DNA from: Vibrio quintilis
GTDB taxonomy: Bacteria > Pseudomonadota > Gammaproteobacteria > Enterobacterales > Vibrionaceae
DNA length: 64,000 bases
NCBI RefSeq assembly: GCF_024529975.1
Contig: NZ_AP024897.1
Coordinates: 434,001-498,000 of the forward strand
Reading direction: 5' to 3'
Shown here: piece by piece, positions 17,583-26,379 of the stretch
Position numbering within the stretch: position 1 is the stretch's first letter
Layout: each line of letters opens with the position of its first letter
Program-made: the position numbers and the translations under genes
Notes under the pieces: generated by a model
Told to the model about the DNA's origin: nothing
Seen by the model: only the letters and a program-made list of their open reading frames with translations
Database searches by the model: none

Positions 17583-17949
17583 CTGAGTCGCCTTTATGTA
17601 AGTTCCGGTAATATTCCAGCTCTGCCTGCGTATCTTCCAGACGTTCTTTCAACTCCTCGACTTCACCTCGGACGGCAGACCAGGCTTTTTCACCGGTCGA
17701 AGCGATACCGCTTCTGACGTTTTTATTGGTGAGTAAATAGGTGACGGCGGCACCTGCCACGACACCCATAATCAGATGTGTGGTCGTGTTCTGGGTTTTA
17801 TACGTCGTGCCGTCCTGTGGCTGCTGTGTTTGGGGTGCCGCATAAGTCTGGTAAGGATTTTGCGGGTTTTGATAAAAGGTTCCCGGGTTTTGGTTATAAG
17901 TTTCAGGGTATTGCTGATAGTTTTCAGGGTATTGTTTATCCTGGCTCAT
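17575..17949 (-). CDS. Small glycine-zipper membrane protein with C-terminal coiled coil
   Basis: About 124 residues starting at 17949 (AGGAGAAAAAAACC before ATG), inside the end of the preceding gene. The first 50 residues are a low-complexity repeat of Tyr-Pro-Glu/Asn-Gln (QYPENYQQYPETYNQNP). A membrane helix with small residues follows (IMGVVAGAAVTYLLT), then an acidic amphipathic helix (EVEELKERLEDTQAELEYYRN) of YtxH-like look and a His-containing tail. It overlaps the P-type ATPase start by 8 bases. By arrangement it recalls the PacL-type membrane chaperones that accompany mycobacterial P1B ATPases; homology is not shown. Confidence 0.78.
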   Translation of the reverse strand: MSQDKQYPENYQQYPETYNQNPGTFYQNPQNPYQTYAAPQTQQPQDGTTYKTQNTTTHLIMGVVAGAAVTYLLTNKNVRSGIASTGEKAWSAVRGEVEELKERLEDTQAELEYYRNLHKGDSGD

Positions 17950-18247
17950 TGGTTTTTTTCTCCTGATTCTGTTCCAACATATAAACGCCGGCGGCACCGG
18001 CAGCAAGAATGGTCAGCATCGAAAGGACCGGCTGTCCCGCCATTTTTCCCGCCACATATGTGGTTGCGCCACTGATAGCTCCGGCTTTGAGCGTGTCTTT
18101 TGTGACACTGGTGGCGAACTGATTCGGGCTGATTTCTCCACGCTGGCGTTCTTTCCATTGTGAGGCGACGGAAGCGGCTCCGCCGATGATCGCACCAACC
18201 AGCATGGCTCTGCTGGCCGGGCTCAGCTCATCGTGGATGTTACTCAT
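17936..18247 (-). CDS. Small glycine-rich membrane protein of the P-ATPase operon
   Basis: A 103-residue protein with two or three small-residue-rich hydrophobic segments (AMLVGAIIGGAASVAS; TLKAGAISGATTYVAGKMAG; VLSMLTILAAGAAGVYML). No known enzyme motif. It overlaps both neighbours (4 bases at its start with the Pro/Gln-rich gene, 14 bases at its end with the next), so the whole set is translationally coupled. Glycine zippers of this kind usually drive helix packing or oligomer formation in membranes. Confidence 0.75.
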   Translation of the reverse strand: MSNIHDELSPASRAMLVGAIIGGAASVASQWKERQRGEISPNQFATSVTKDTLKAGAISGATTYVAGKMAGQPVLSMLTILAAGAAGVYMLEQNQEKKTNEPG

Positions 18248-19143
18248 ATGTCTGATCCTGCTTCGGCTTCAGGTTCACCTGCGGCTTCCGGCTGAGGCTG
18301 TCTGGATTCTTTATGACGTTCGACGGAGTCTTTGAATCCGGCTTTACCTGCCTGATAGGTATCACGGAAGATTTCACCACCGGCACTCACGTTGTCTTTG
18401 ACTGACGATGCAGTATTGACCGCGGTATCTTTAACCGCAGAGCCGCCGGTTTTCAGTTTCTCACCGGTGCCTGTGACCAGCCCGGCGATGCCTTTACGGA
18501 CATTTTCGTTACCCAGAACCAGCGCTGCTGCAGCACCGATTAATGCGCCTTTCCAGAATTCTTTATCGTTCATACCTAAACTCCCTAGTAATTCTTTGAA
18601 TAAACCTGCGTCTTCTTCACCTAATGCGTTTTCAAGCATTGCCTGACCCTGCTTCATCATCAGATCATTCTCAAACGGAGATTGTTGGGGCTGTTGCTGA
18701 GGCTGAAATTGTGGTCCGGCATATTCAGCAGACTGCGGCTGTGCTGCCGGATTGAACATGGGTTGCTGCTGTTGTGGCTGAGACGGTTGTTGTTGAAACG
18801 GTGGTTGTTGAAATGATTGCTGTCCGTTACCGGGATTGACGTTTGCCTGTGGGGTCATCACCGGTGGTTGTGGTTGGTGAGGTTGCTGAGGCTGGAAAGG
18901 AGGTTGCCCGGTCGCGGGTTCCATTCCGGCCTGTGCAGCCATCATCGCCTGATATTGTGCTGCCTGATGTTGTAAGGCCTGTGCTTGTTGAAGGGCCATA
19001 GCATGCATTTGTGCATGATAGTGGGCCATCGCCGGATTCATCATACCGGGTTGCGGGAAAGCCGGAGGATATACCGGGCAGCCGACCCCGTACATGCCAG
19101 GAGGAATTTCCTGATTGGCAGGGTTTTGCGGGTTGTCACTCAT
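18244..19143 (-). CDS. Pro/Gln-rich protein with C-terminal membrane-associated domain
   Basis: About 299 residues starting at 19143 in an ATGA overlap with the upstream gene. Residues ~1-160 are low complexity, dominated by Pro, Gln, Met and Ala (repeats such as QPQQQQPMF and HAQMHAMALQQAQAL), with many Met and His that could bind soft metals. The C-terminal part has a helical region (MLENALGEEDAGLFKELLG), a short glycine/alanine-rich hydrophobic segment (ALIGAAAALVLG) and an amphipathic tail. No family recognised with certainty. The first Cys-containing segment (GMYGVGCPVYPP) is notable. Confidence 0.72.
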   Translation of the reverse strand: MSDNPQNPANQEIPPGMYGVGCPVYPPAFPQPGMMNPAMAHYHAQMHAMALQQAQALQHQAAQYQAMMAAQAGMEPATGQPPFQPQQPHQPQPPVMTPQANVNPGNGQQSFQQPPFQQQPSQPQQQQPMFNPAAQPQSAEYAGPQFQPQQQPQQSPFENDLMMKQGQAMLENALGEEDAGLFKELLGSLGMNDKEFWKGALIGAAAALVLGNENVRKGIAGLVTGTGEKLKTGGSAVKDTAVNTASSVKDNVSAGGEIFRDTYQAGKAGFKDSVERHKESRQPQPEAAGEPEAEAGSDI

Positions 19144-19472
19144 TGATTGACTCCATTTAAATTCAGACATTCGGCAAGGTCATTACAGGCTCGCTCCGCG
19201 ATCACATCTTCAGGAGAAAACAGGGCTTCAAGACGTGTTGGATCGACAACGGAAGGATCGTATTCGATCAAAATACTTCCTGTACTTCTGTTTAACGTAT
19301 AATTTTTGAATGCGGGAATCTTGCTCAGTGCTTTTTCAATGTCATCTGAATTGAATCGTGCCAGATGTGCGATAATTCCCAGCTTATACTTCAGCCGGAT
19401 TCTCCCCGGAATATGATGGGCAATGTGAACCCAATTCCTTAGTTTTAAAACTGTATTTATCTTTTCGTTCAT
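19140..19472 (-). CDS. HMA2-like small protein (first gene of P-ATPase operon)
   Basis: About 110 residues starting at 19472; a GTG start at 19493 is also in frame. HHIPGRIRLKYKLG near residue 20 is the same HxxPGRIR signature as the ATPase N-terminus, followed by a ferredoxin-like pattern ending SILIEYDPSVVDP. This is the HMA2 type, which keeps the fold of a metal-binding HMA domain without the CxxC pair. It probably docks on, or substitutes for, the ATPase N-domain. It is the promoter-proximal gene, divergent from a second HMA2-like gene at 19670. Confidence 0.8.
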   Translation of the reverse strand: MNEKINTVLKLRNWVHIAHHIPGRIRLKYKLGIIAHLARFNSDDIEKALSKIPAFKNYTLNRSTGSILIEYDPSVVDPTRLEALFSPEDVIAERACNDLAECLNLNGVNQ

Positions 19473-19669
19473 AGCCCGCTGATTGTAAAGCACATCAATA
19501 TGATATTGGTTTTATATTTTATGCGTTTAGTTGATTATCTGCGGTTTCCATGATCTGAGGCGTTATCTGATTTATTTTCCAAAATAAAAATAGGTTGCTT
19601 TCTCTTACATTATCGTGTAAATGGTATTACTATTGAAAATAAGATTGATTATCATATGCATTGGTTGCC

Positions 19670-20023
19670 ATGAATACATTTATCCATAAAACAGAACAGC
19701 GGCTCCGGGTCCGTTCTGACTTTATCCGCAATAATCCGCAGCAGATTCAGCAAGACATTGAGAAACTGCAGCAAATGGAAGCGATAGAAGCGGTGAAGCA
19801 CAAAGTGTATGCCGGTTCTGTGGCGATCCGCTTTGATCATCAGAAAATCTCATGTGAAGCGCTGCTGGAGATGCTGTCTGGCTACGGCTGGACCAAAGTC
19901 GATCAGAAACAGTTCTTTATTGAAAACGCTGCTGTGAAAGGGACGAAGTCTGTCGCAAAAGGACTGGTCGCGCTGGCATTTATCCGGTTGGTGGTGCCTT
20001 CCGTCACCCGGTTAATTGTGTAA
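19670..20023 (+). CDS. Second HMA2-like protein, divergent from the P-ATPase operon
   Basis: About 117 residues from ATG 19670 (an in-frame TTG at 19661 is less likely). The pattern RLRVRSDFIRNNPQQIQQDIEKL, then VYAGSVAIRFDHQKI, parallels the HMA2 fold seen in the gene at 19140-19472, and a C-terminal hydrophobic segment (GLVALAFIRLVVPSVTRLIV) could be a membrane anchor. It shares the 200-bp intergenic region with the minus-strand operon, so the two are probably co-regulated. It ends in a strong terminator. Confidence 0.75.
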   Translation: MNTFIHKTEQRLRVRSDFIRNNPQQIQQDIEKLQQMEAIEAVKHKVYAGSVAIRFDHQKISCEALLEMLSGYGWTKVDQKQFFIENAAVKGTKSVAKGLVALAFIRLVVPSVTRLIV

Positions 20024-20052
20024 ATCAGCGTTAATGAAATGTACAGAAACCG

Positions 20053-20080
20053 GAAACGCCCGCAGATTTGCGGGCGTTTC
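20053..20080 (+). terminator. Terminator hairpin of the divergent HMA2-like gene
   Basis: GAAACGCCCGC and GCGGGCGTTTC form a perfect 11-bp stem with a 6-base loop, 30 bases after the stop; a T-rich stretch follows. Confidence 0.8.
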
Positions 20081-20164
20081 TGTTTGCTGGCAAATTACTG
20101 AATGAACAAAGTACTGAATAAACAAAGAACTGGATTTCCCCATTCGCGACTCAGGAACGCCGCA

Positions 20165-20240
20165 CAATATTTCAAAAACGCATGAATATCTCCCTATAGC
20201 TCTGATTTGCCATCCATGGCAAATAAGTTTTGAAATATTG
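20165..20240. repeat. Nested palindromes in intergenic DNA
   Basis: Outer arms CAATATTTCAAAA (20165) and TTTTGAAATATTG (ending 20240) enclose an inner palindrome ATTTGCCAT-CC-ATGGCAAAT (20205-20224). The 280-bp gap between the HMA2-like gene and the phytase gene holds nothing else that I can identify. It could be an intergenic repeat family member or a structured RNA. Confidence 0.6.
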
Positions 20241-20303
20241 CACCGCGAACCTGCTCACCTGAATTAATGCCTGATGTTTGTTGATCTGCTGCGCTGAAAT
20301 GAT

Positions 20304-22382
20304 TTATTCCATCGCTGCTGCAATCCGCTGCCAGTCAACCAGTTTGAAATTCTGATTTTCCTGCGTGTAAGTTGCATTGACATTGTATCCGTCCTGCGCG
20401 ATAAACAGCCCGGCCGGATACTGTGATCCCAGATTCAGCGAGACCGCATGAATACCGTCAGTTTCACTGGCGCCATCGAGTCCGTTGTCATCGTCAGCAA
20501 TCAGCGCAAAGCTACCCTTATACTGATGATCCTGATTGATATCGTACATGGCGTAAGTATGGTTGCCCTGACTGGATGCAATCAGATATTTGTTCGTGCC
20601 ATCGTTATAAATGGTCAACCCTTCGACATCTGCAACCAGTTTTTTACCGTCCACTTCCGCGACCAGCTCTGCGCTGCTGTCAGCCGACTCATCCGCAGAG
20701 AATTTCCAGATACCTTTGTCTTCTTCACCCACATACAGCGCAGCTGTTTCGGTATCGGCAACACAACCTTCCGGCTGGGAAGCGACACTGAATGTCCGCA
20801 CCACGCTGCCTGAGACATCGCTGCCGGATACAGAAATCCGCCACTGCTCAATCGAACCGTCTTTGCCGTTTACAAACACATAAGGTGTGCCGTCAGACGA
20901 CTGATACATACACAGGCCGTACACTTCATTTACGCCGGAGAGTAGTTGCGATACTTCGCTGCTGACATTGGAGCCCACAGCATTCAGGGCCACAATTGGA
21001 TCCTGTGTGTCGGTCGCTGACTGAATTTTATACAGCGCAATGGTATTTGCATCCCGGTTGCTGGCTGCTGCCAGTGCGAGGGTGCCGCCCTGTCCGTCAG
21101 AGACAGACTGAATCACATCGACATTATTAGGTCTGCCGCCTTTCAGGTACTGAAGTTCGGTGCCGTCGAGGCTGTACGCCATCAAGCCACCTTTTTTGTT
21201 GGTTGCGATGATTTGGCTTTTTTCCGGTGCATCTGCGTTATACCAGAATGCCGGATCGTCGGCTGCATCACCGCCTTTGGCGACCGCTTCTGTTTCCGCA
21301 CTGACTTTCACCAGTGCCACGCCGGACTGGCTCAGGTGTGCCGGGCTGAGCGGGCTGTTAACCGGCATGCTGCTGATGCCGGCAGTCTGGTTCAGTGTGG
21401 CATAGGTCAGCTTCTCATAGCGGGGTTCATCCAGTTCAGAGTTGGCAATCCAGATACCGTCGTCGGCAACCGACAGTGACTTGATTTCATCGACACCTTC
21501 GGCGGTGATCTGTGCGGCCAGTTTCCATGTGTCACGGTCATACAGGGTTAAGCCTTTATTCTCATCGGCTGCCAGCAGATAACCATTGCCATCCGCCAGA
21601 TAAACCAGATCCAGCCCTTCGATTTCACTCAAAGCGCCTAATGGTTCAATGCTGTCAACCAGACGGCGGGAGTTAATATCTTCCGGTGCTGCGCCATAAG
21701 CCCAGACACCAAGATCCTGCTCAGCGATATACAGCGTTGAGGTTTCATCATCCACAATACAGGCGCTCAGCTCGCCGCCGACACTCAGTTTACGCACTGC
21801 AACCGGTGCCCCCTGATCATCGCTCAGCACGCTTTTGATTTCACTGCCGTCATATTTCAGTTTGTACTGTGCGGCGGTGCCGTCTTCCGTGATGCCGGTT
21901 AAAATCAGCTCGCCGCTGGTGGTATTTTTATACAGACACACACCTTCCGCCGACAGGTCAGTGGTGATGGTGCCTAAATCTTTCAGCTGTACTTTATTCT
22001 CATAGCTGATGGCATAAAAGCCAAAGGCGTTATCATCGGGCAGGGCAACGGCCAGTAAATCGACTGAGTCACCGCTTTCAGAGGTAATGCCGTAACGGAT
22101 ATCTGCGCCGGTGGTTTCAATATTGGTCAGGTGGATCAGCTCTTCACCGGAACGGTTATAAACCGCCAGTCCGTCTCCTTCCAGTGTGACCGCCAGCAGG
22201 CTTTTCTCTGCATCGCTGTCATTGACCCAGTATGCGGCATCACCGATATCCTCATAACTGGTTTTGGCGGTGACTGAAGTCACCAGTGATTTTGACGCAC
22301 TGGTGGTTTGGTCACTGTCTGATGAATTACATCCTGTCAGTAAGGCTGCCGCAATGCAGGTGCCGGCTGCTAAATAACGCAT
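20304..22382 (-). CDS. Two-domain beta-propeller phytase lipoprotein
   Basis: A 692-residue lipoprotein (lipobox LLTGC, Cys18). The C-terminal half is a typical beta-propeller phytase: DDPAFWYN, QIIATNKKGGLMAYSLDGTELQYLKGGRPNNVDV, VEGLTIY and SSQGNHTYAMYD. The N-terminal half repeats the same fold in weaker form (AAYWVNDSDAEKSLLAVTLEGDGLAVYNRSGEE). BPPs use calcium to release phosphate from phytate; the second domain in dual-domain enzymes is usually the catalytic one and the first an incomplete helper. Attachment by the lipobox implies a surface or periplasmic position. The gene stands alone between convergent and divergent neighbours. ATG at 22382 is followed directly by the signal. Confidence 0.88.
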   Translation of the reverse strand: MRYLAAGTCIAAALLTGCNSSDSDQTTSASKSLVTSVTAKTSYEDIGDAAYWVNDSDAEKSLLAVTLEGDGLAVYNRSGEELIHLTNIETTGADIRYGITSESGDSVDLLAVALPDDNAFGFYAISYENKVQLKDLGTITTDLSAEGVCLYKNTTSGELILTGITEDGTAAQYKLKYDGSEIKSVLSDDQGAPVAVRKLSVGGELSACIVDDETSTLYIAEQDLGVWAYGAAPEDINSRRLVDSIEPLGALSEIEGLDLVYLADGNGYLLAADENKGLTLYDRDTWKLAAQITAEGVDEIKSLSVADDGIWIANSELDEPRYEKLTYATLNQTAGISSMPVNSPLSPAHLSQSGVALVKVSAETEAVAKGGDAADDPAFWYNADAPEKSQIIATNKKGGLMAYSLDGTELQYLKGGRPNNVDVIQSVSDGQGGTLALAAASNRDANTIALYKIQSATDTQDPIVALNAVGSNVSSEVSQLLSGVNEVYGLCMYQSSDGTPYVFVNGKDGSIEQWRISVSGSDVSGSVVRTFSVASQPEGCVADTETAALYVGEEDKGIWKFSADESADSSAELVAEVDGKKLVADVEGLTIYNDGTNKYLIASSQGNHTYAMYDINQDHQYKGSFALIADDDNGLDGASETDGIHAVSLNLGSQYPAGLFIAQDGYNVNATYTQENQNFKLVDWQRIAAAME

Positions 22383-22725
22383 TTTGTTCTCTCCGGAAAA
22401 TGTTCAGTTAATTTTCATCACATGAATGATTCGCAGAGCAAACTAGTGGCGGTTTTTTGCAAAGATGTGACAGTTGTTTTTATCCCGGCTTATAAATCAA
22501 TAGGTTAGCTGTTTTAATTGCGGTGGGTGAGCTTTTGCGACTAAGAGACAGCCAACGCTGCTTCATGGTTTTCCGGCCAAGCCATCCCTCTTTTTGTGGC
22601 GGTTGTTGTGGCGGAGAGCCGGTTGGGTGAGCTTTTCAGACTTTTTTGCCGCCGCTTCAAATTAGTATCACACAATCTGCGCATAATCGGATGTTGGTAT
22701 CAGATGTCAATTGAATGGTAAACGA
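22383..22725. other. Intergenic region with a short direct repeat
   Basis: 343 bases between divergent genes. The sequence GGTGGGTGAGCTTTT at 22522-22536 recurs as GGTTGGGTGAGCTTTT at 22621-22636, about 99 bases apart. I see no gene; promoters for the phytase gene and for the GGDEF-like gene should lie here. Confidence 0.5.
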
Positions 22726-23718
22726 ATGAACAAAGGGTGGAATCTGCTGTGTTACCGGCTGGCAGATATTGCTTATGCGCTGTCGGTGCACCGGCGCTGG
22801 TTTGTATGGCTGGTGGTGTTGCTCACGGGGCTGGTGACACTCAACTACGCCAATGGCAACGTCAAATCCTGGGCAGAGCTGGATTGGGTGGATATTGCCG
22901 GAGAAGGTTCTTCGGTGGTGATGGTGGTGATCTGGCTGGTGCTGATTTTGTCGATCCGCGCACCGGGGCGTACTACCAGTTATTTCGCAGCCGGGATTAT
23001 CGGCATGATCATCGCCCTGTCTCAGGATTTGATCGATGAATTTATCCGTTTGCAGTCTTACACCATTATCGGCAGCATCATGGAATATATGTTCTTCGGC
23101 CTTGGACTGACGACTTACGCTTTCTGGCAGTGGCGCAAAGAGCAACAGGCGTTGACCAGCTATTTGCTGTTGCGGCAGAAGATGAATAACAGGAATCCGC
23201 TGGTGACAGAAGGCGTGCGCCTGCCGGGTGTCGATTATCTTCATCAGGCTTTATTGCAGCAGGCCAAAGCGGCGATCAGCCAGAAGCAGCCGCAGCGCTG
23301 GCGTCAGACCTGGCTGCTGGTGCTGGATATGCAGCAGTCCGAGCGGTTCGTGCATGAACTGGGCAGCGATGAAGCGACGCGGCTGAATATCGCGTTGTCG
23401 GAGCTGCTGCTGATCAGCGTCCGGCCGCAGGATTTGGTCTGTCATTACGCGGCGCAACGTTATGTGGTGATGCTTGAAGCAACCGATGAGATCGTTGCTG
23501 CCCGCTTGCAGCAGCATCTTCAGCAGCAGCTTAGTCAGTTTTCTTTCTGCACTTCTGCCGGTGAGCTGGCCGCACTGACATGGCAGACAAAACTGGTGCC
23601 GGGAGGTGAGGCGCGTTCGCCACAGAAAGCGGTCCGGCAGCTGATTGATGCCGCCATGGATTTTCCGCACGAGTCCGGTGGCAGTATGCCGCAGTACCGG
23701 TGGCAGCATGACCAGTAA
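22726..23718 (+). CDS. Membrane protein with degenerate GGDEF domain
   Basis: About 330 residues. Three hydrophobic segments occupy residues ~25-135 (FVWLVVLLTGLVTL; SVVMVVIWLVLILSI; YFAAGIIGMIIALS and a following helix). The C-terminal part has the layout of a GGDEF domain (WLLVLDMQQSERF, then RPQDLVCHYAAQRYVVML), but the signature is AAQRY (residues 242-246) in place of GGDEF, so cyclic-di-GMP synthesis is not expected. Start at 22726 rather than the in-frame TTG at 22711. Its end overlaps an AraC-type gene by 11 bases, so the pair probably works together, with the membrane protein as sensor or partner. Confidence 0.78.
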   Translation: MNKGWNLLCYRLADIAYALSVHRRWFVWLVVLLTGLVTLNYANGNVKSWAELDWVDIAGEGSSVVMVVIWLVLILSIRAPGRTTSYFAAGIIGMIIALSQDLIDEFIRLQSYTIIGSIMEYMFFGLGLTTYAFWQWRKEQQALTSYLLLRQKMNNRNPLVTEGVRLPGVDYLHQALLQQAKAAISQKQPQRWRQTWLLVLDMQQSERFVHELGSDEATRLNIALSELLLISVRPQDLVCHYAAQRYVVMLEATDEIVAARLQQHLQQQLSQFSFCTSAGELAALTWQTKLVPGGEARSPQKAVRQLIDAAMDFPHESGGSMPQYRWQHDQ

Positions 23719-24724
23719 CACCGGACAACAGCGCCGTGCAGAACGGGATCAAAAGCTGATCCCGGCTGAACATCATCTGGCGCTGTTACTGGATTTGGTT
23801 AAAGAGCGCGGACTGAACCTGCACTATGTACTGCGCCGCACCGGGATTTTTTATGAAGATCTGTTTTCCGGTGAGATGAAAATCAGCCCGAAGCAGTTTG
23901 CCCGGCTGGCGCTGAACCTCAGCCAGCTGGAGAATGAACCCTCGCTGAGTTTTGTTTTCGGTCAGCGGTTGTTTCCCGGTGCACTGGGCACGCCTGCGCA
24001 TCTGCTGACGCATGCGCCAACACTGCGGGTGTTGCTGGAGAATCTCTGCCAGCACGCCCTGACTTTTTTTCCGCTGCTGCAACTGCGGATCCGGGAAACG
24101 GATTCCCGATTTTATCTGCTGGTGGATGATCCGTTTGGTGAGTCATTTGCACTCAGCGATAAAGCCAGAACCGCATATCTGCGCTGGTTAACCGAGAGCC
24201 TGTTTACGGCAGTAATTTCACTCGCCCGGTGGCGGCTTGGCAGCGCTTTGCCGTGGCAGGCCGTGGTGCTCTGGAAAGCACCGGGCTGGCAGGAACAGTA
24301 TCAGATGTATTGGGGCGATGCGGTGCAGTTCGGCCAGCAGATTACCGCGTTGTCACTCCCTTCCCAATGGCTGGATCGGTCGCTGCCGGAGAGTTCCCCG
24401 GCTCTGTACGCCCTGGCACAGAGCCAGACGGAAGCACCGGCCACCGGCATGTTAAGCTGGATTCGTCAGCAGTTCCGCGCTGCGCCAGCCACACCCCCTT
24501 CACTGGAAGCGCTTGCCCGGCAGATGGCGATCAGCCCGGCCACCTTAAAGCGCCACCTGAAAGCCCACTCAGCCAGCTATCGTCAGCTACTGGACGAAGT
24601 CCGCCAGCAGCAGGCCAGCTACCTCCGCGTTGTTTACGGTTTTGATGATGAACGCATCGCCTCAGAACTGAAGTTTTTCGATGTCAGCAATTTCCGCCGG
24701 GCGCTCAGGCGTTGGGCGGGGTGA
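23708..24724 (+). CDS. AraC-family regulator with arabinose-binding-like N-domain
   Basis: About 338 residues. Residues ~20-210 match the N-terminal domain of AraC regulators of the ArgR/OruR/VirF kind (for example the patterns LLDLVKERGLNLHYVLRRTG and LGTPAHLLTHAPTLRVLLE). The C-terminus holds two helix-turn-helices (SLEALARQMAISPATLKRHLKAHS; DERIASELKFFDVSNFRRALRRW). The start at 23708 lies within the end of the preceding gene. No target operon can be assigned from the sequence. Confidence 0.88.
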   Translation: MTSNTGQQRRAERDQKLIPAEHHLALLLDLVKERGLNLHYVLRRTGIFYEDLFSGEMKISPKQFARLALNLSQLENEPSLSFVFGQRLFPGALGTPAHLLTHAPTLRVLLENLCQHALTFFPLLQLRIRETDSRFYLLVDDPFGESFALSDKARTAYLRWLTESLFTAVISLARWRLGSALPWQAVVLWKAPGWQEQYQMYWGDAVQFGQQITALSLPSQWLDRSLPESSPALYALAQSQTEAPATGMLSWIRQQFRAAPATPPSLEALARQMAISPATLKRHLKAHSASYRQLLDEVRQQQASYLRVVYGFDDERIASELKFFDVSNFRRALRRWAG

Positions 24725-24874
24725 TCCACGACTGAAAATCATCGTTTTCATCGCTTTCCCGGAAAAGTTGCCCATATCTCACTTATAAAACTGTATGTAT
24801 AAGCTATTGTTTGATTATAAGATCTGTTGATCTTTGGTGGTGAGATTCCTTTCTTATGAATTGAGGATAAGGCG

Positions 24875-26359
24875 ATGATTGTTATTTTTGTTCATGGCTG
24901 GAGTGTGACTGATACCAACACCTATGGTTTGTTGCCGGAGGCCATTGCCGCTCAGGCTGGTAGCTACGGCCTGACTGTTGATATCAAACATATCTGGCTT
25001 GGCCGGTATATCAGCTTTAATGACACGGTCAGCATGGATGATATTGTCCGTGCATTTAACCGGGCGCTGCATGATCAGATCCCGGATGGTGAAAAGATTG
25101 CAGAGTTTTCCTGTATTACCCATTCAACCGGTGGACCTGTGGTCCGGGAATGGGTTCAGCGTTATTACGGCAGCAGTAAGCTGGCACAAAGCCCGCTGCG
25201 TCATCTGGTGATGCTGGCACCAGCTAACCATGGTTCTCCGCTGGCGGCTTTGGGTAAAGAAAGAGTCGGCAGAATTAAGGCCTGGTTCGATGGGGTTGAA
25301 CCGGGTCAGCAGGTACTGGACTGGTTGTCATTGGGCAGTCAGCCGCAAATTGATCTGGCGGCTGAATATCTGGATTATCAACCGGCCAAATCCGGATTCT
25401 TTCCGTTTGTTTTAACCGGCCAGAGTATCGACCGGAAATTCTATGATTTCGTGAACAGCTACCTGACTGAAGGCGGTTCTGATGGGGTGGTGCGGGTTTC
25501 CGGCGCGAATATGAATTACAGCATGGTGAAGCTGGTTGAGTCGGATCAGCAGGACGAAGTGGAATTTTTACAGGAACATTTTCATGTGCATCTCCTGAAG
25601 CAGGAAGGTGACATCCGCAGGCCTGTTACTGTTCCGCTGGGTGTGGTGCCGAATACCAGTCACTCCGGGGCGAAAAAGGGGATTATGCGTAGTGTGATCA
25701 GCACGAAATCATCCAAAGTTCAGGTTGCAGAAATGCTGAAATGTTTTCAGGTGAACAGTGAAGATGATTATCTTCAGCGTGGCAATGAACTGGTTGAGCT
25801 GACACAGAAAACACAGAAAAGTGGTCACCGGTATGCCAATCTGGTATTTATCGTAAAAGATGATCAGGGCGTGCCGGTCAATGATTATGATTTGATCCTG
25901 CTGGGTGGTCAGAATACAGATCCGGATGATTTGGCCAAAGGTTTCTTTGTGGATCGTCAGAAGAATGCAGCGCATCCGAATCATCTGGTGTATTACGTGG
26001 ATTACAATAATCTGATGCAGAAAAAGCTGACAGGGTTCAGACTGATCGCCAGACCCAGCCGGTATCAGTTAATCAATCAGTCGGGTCAGCCGGATGATGA
26101 AACGAAGGAGGTCGCCAGACCCGAAAACTGTCTTGCTTACTATCGTCCGGTTGAATACAGAGCTGAGAGTGGCAGCATTGAAGTGATGCCGAACGAAACC
26201 TTTTATATCGAAATTATTCTGCATCGTTATGTGGATAAAAACGTATTCCGCTTTGACAGTGCAGAAAAACCAACACTGCATAAAGAAGGCCTGATCTTCA
26301 AAACCGAAACCCGGCACGATTTCAAGAAAACCAAACCTTCCGGGGATAATGTAGATTAA
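24875..26359 (+). CDS. Alpha/beta-hydrolase (lipase/esterase-like) with unknown C-terminal domain
   Basis: A 494-residue protein. Residues 1-12 give the first strand and oxyanion loop (MIVIFVHGW). The nucleophile elbow is THSTGG with Ser84; Asp in GGSDGVVRV and His in EHFHVHLL complete a plausible triad, as in PGAP1-like lipases. The C-terminal half (from about residue 270) is a separate domain without a family I recognise (VFIVKDDQGVPVNDYDLILLGG and later strands). No signal peptide. ATG at 24875 follows GAGGATAAGGCG. Secreted lipase effectors of this size exist in vibrios, but no secretion genes are nearby, so that is speculation. Confidence 0.8.
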   Translation: MIVIFVHGWSVTDTNTYGLLPEAIAAQAGSYGLTVDIKHIWLGRYISFNDTVSMDDIVRAFNRALHDQIPDGEKIAEFSCITHSTGGPVVREWVQRYYGSSKLAQSPLRHLVMLAPANHGSPLAALGKERVGRIKAWFDGVEPGQQVLDWLSLGSQPQIDLAAEYLDYQPAKSGFFPFVLTGQSIDRKFYDFVNSYLTEGGSDGVVRVSGANMNYSMVKLVESDQQDEVEFLQEHFHVHLLKQEGDIRRPVTVPLGVVPNTSHSGAKKGIMRSVISTKSSKVQVAEMLKCFQVNSEDDYLQRGNELVELTQKTQKSGHRYANLVFIVKDDQGVPVNDYDLILLGGQNTDPDDLAKGFFVDRQKNAAHPNHLVYYVDYNNLMQKKLTGFRLIARPSRYQLINQSGQPDDETKEVARPENCLAYYRPVEYRAESGSIEVMPNETFYIEIILHRYVDKNVFRFDSAEKPTLHKEGLIFKTETRHDFKKTKPSGDNVD

Positions 26360-26379
26360 GTCGTTCAGGCTTGTGTTGA

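Noticed and set aside
24875-26359. Type VI secretion lipase effector
   Set aside because: The triad is plausible, but there are no VgrG, Hcp, PAAR or immunity genes beside it, so only a general hydrolase call is supported.
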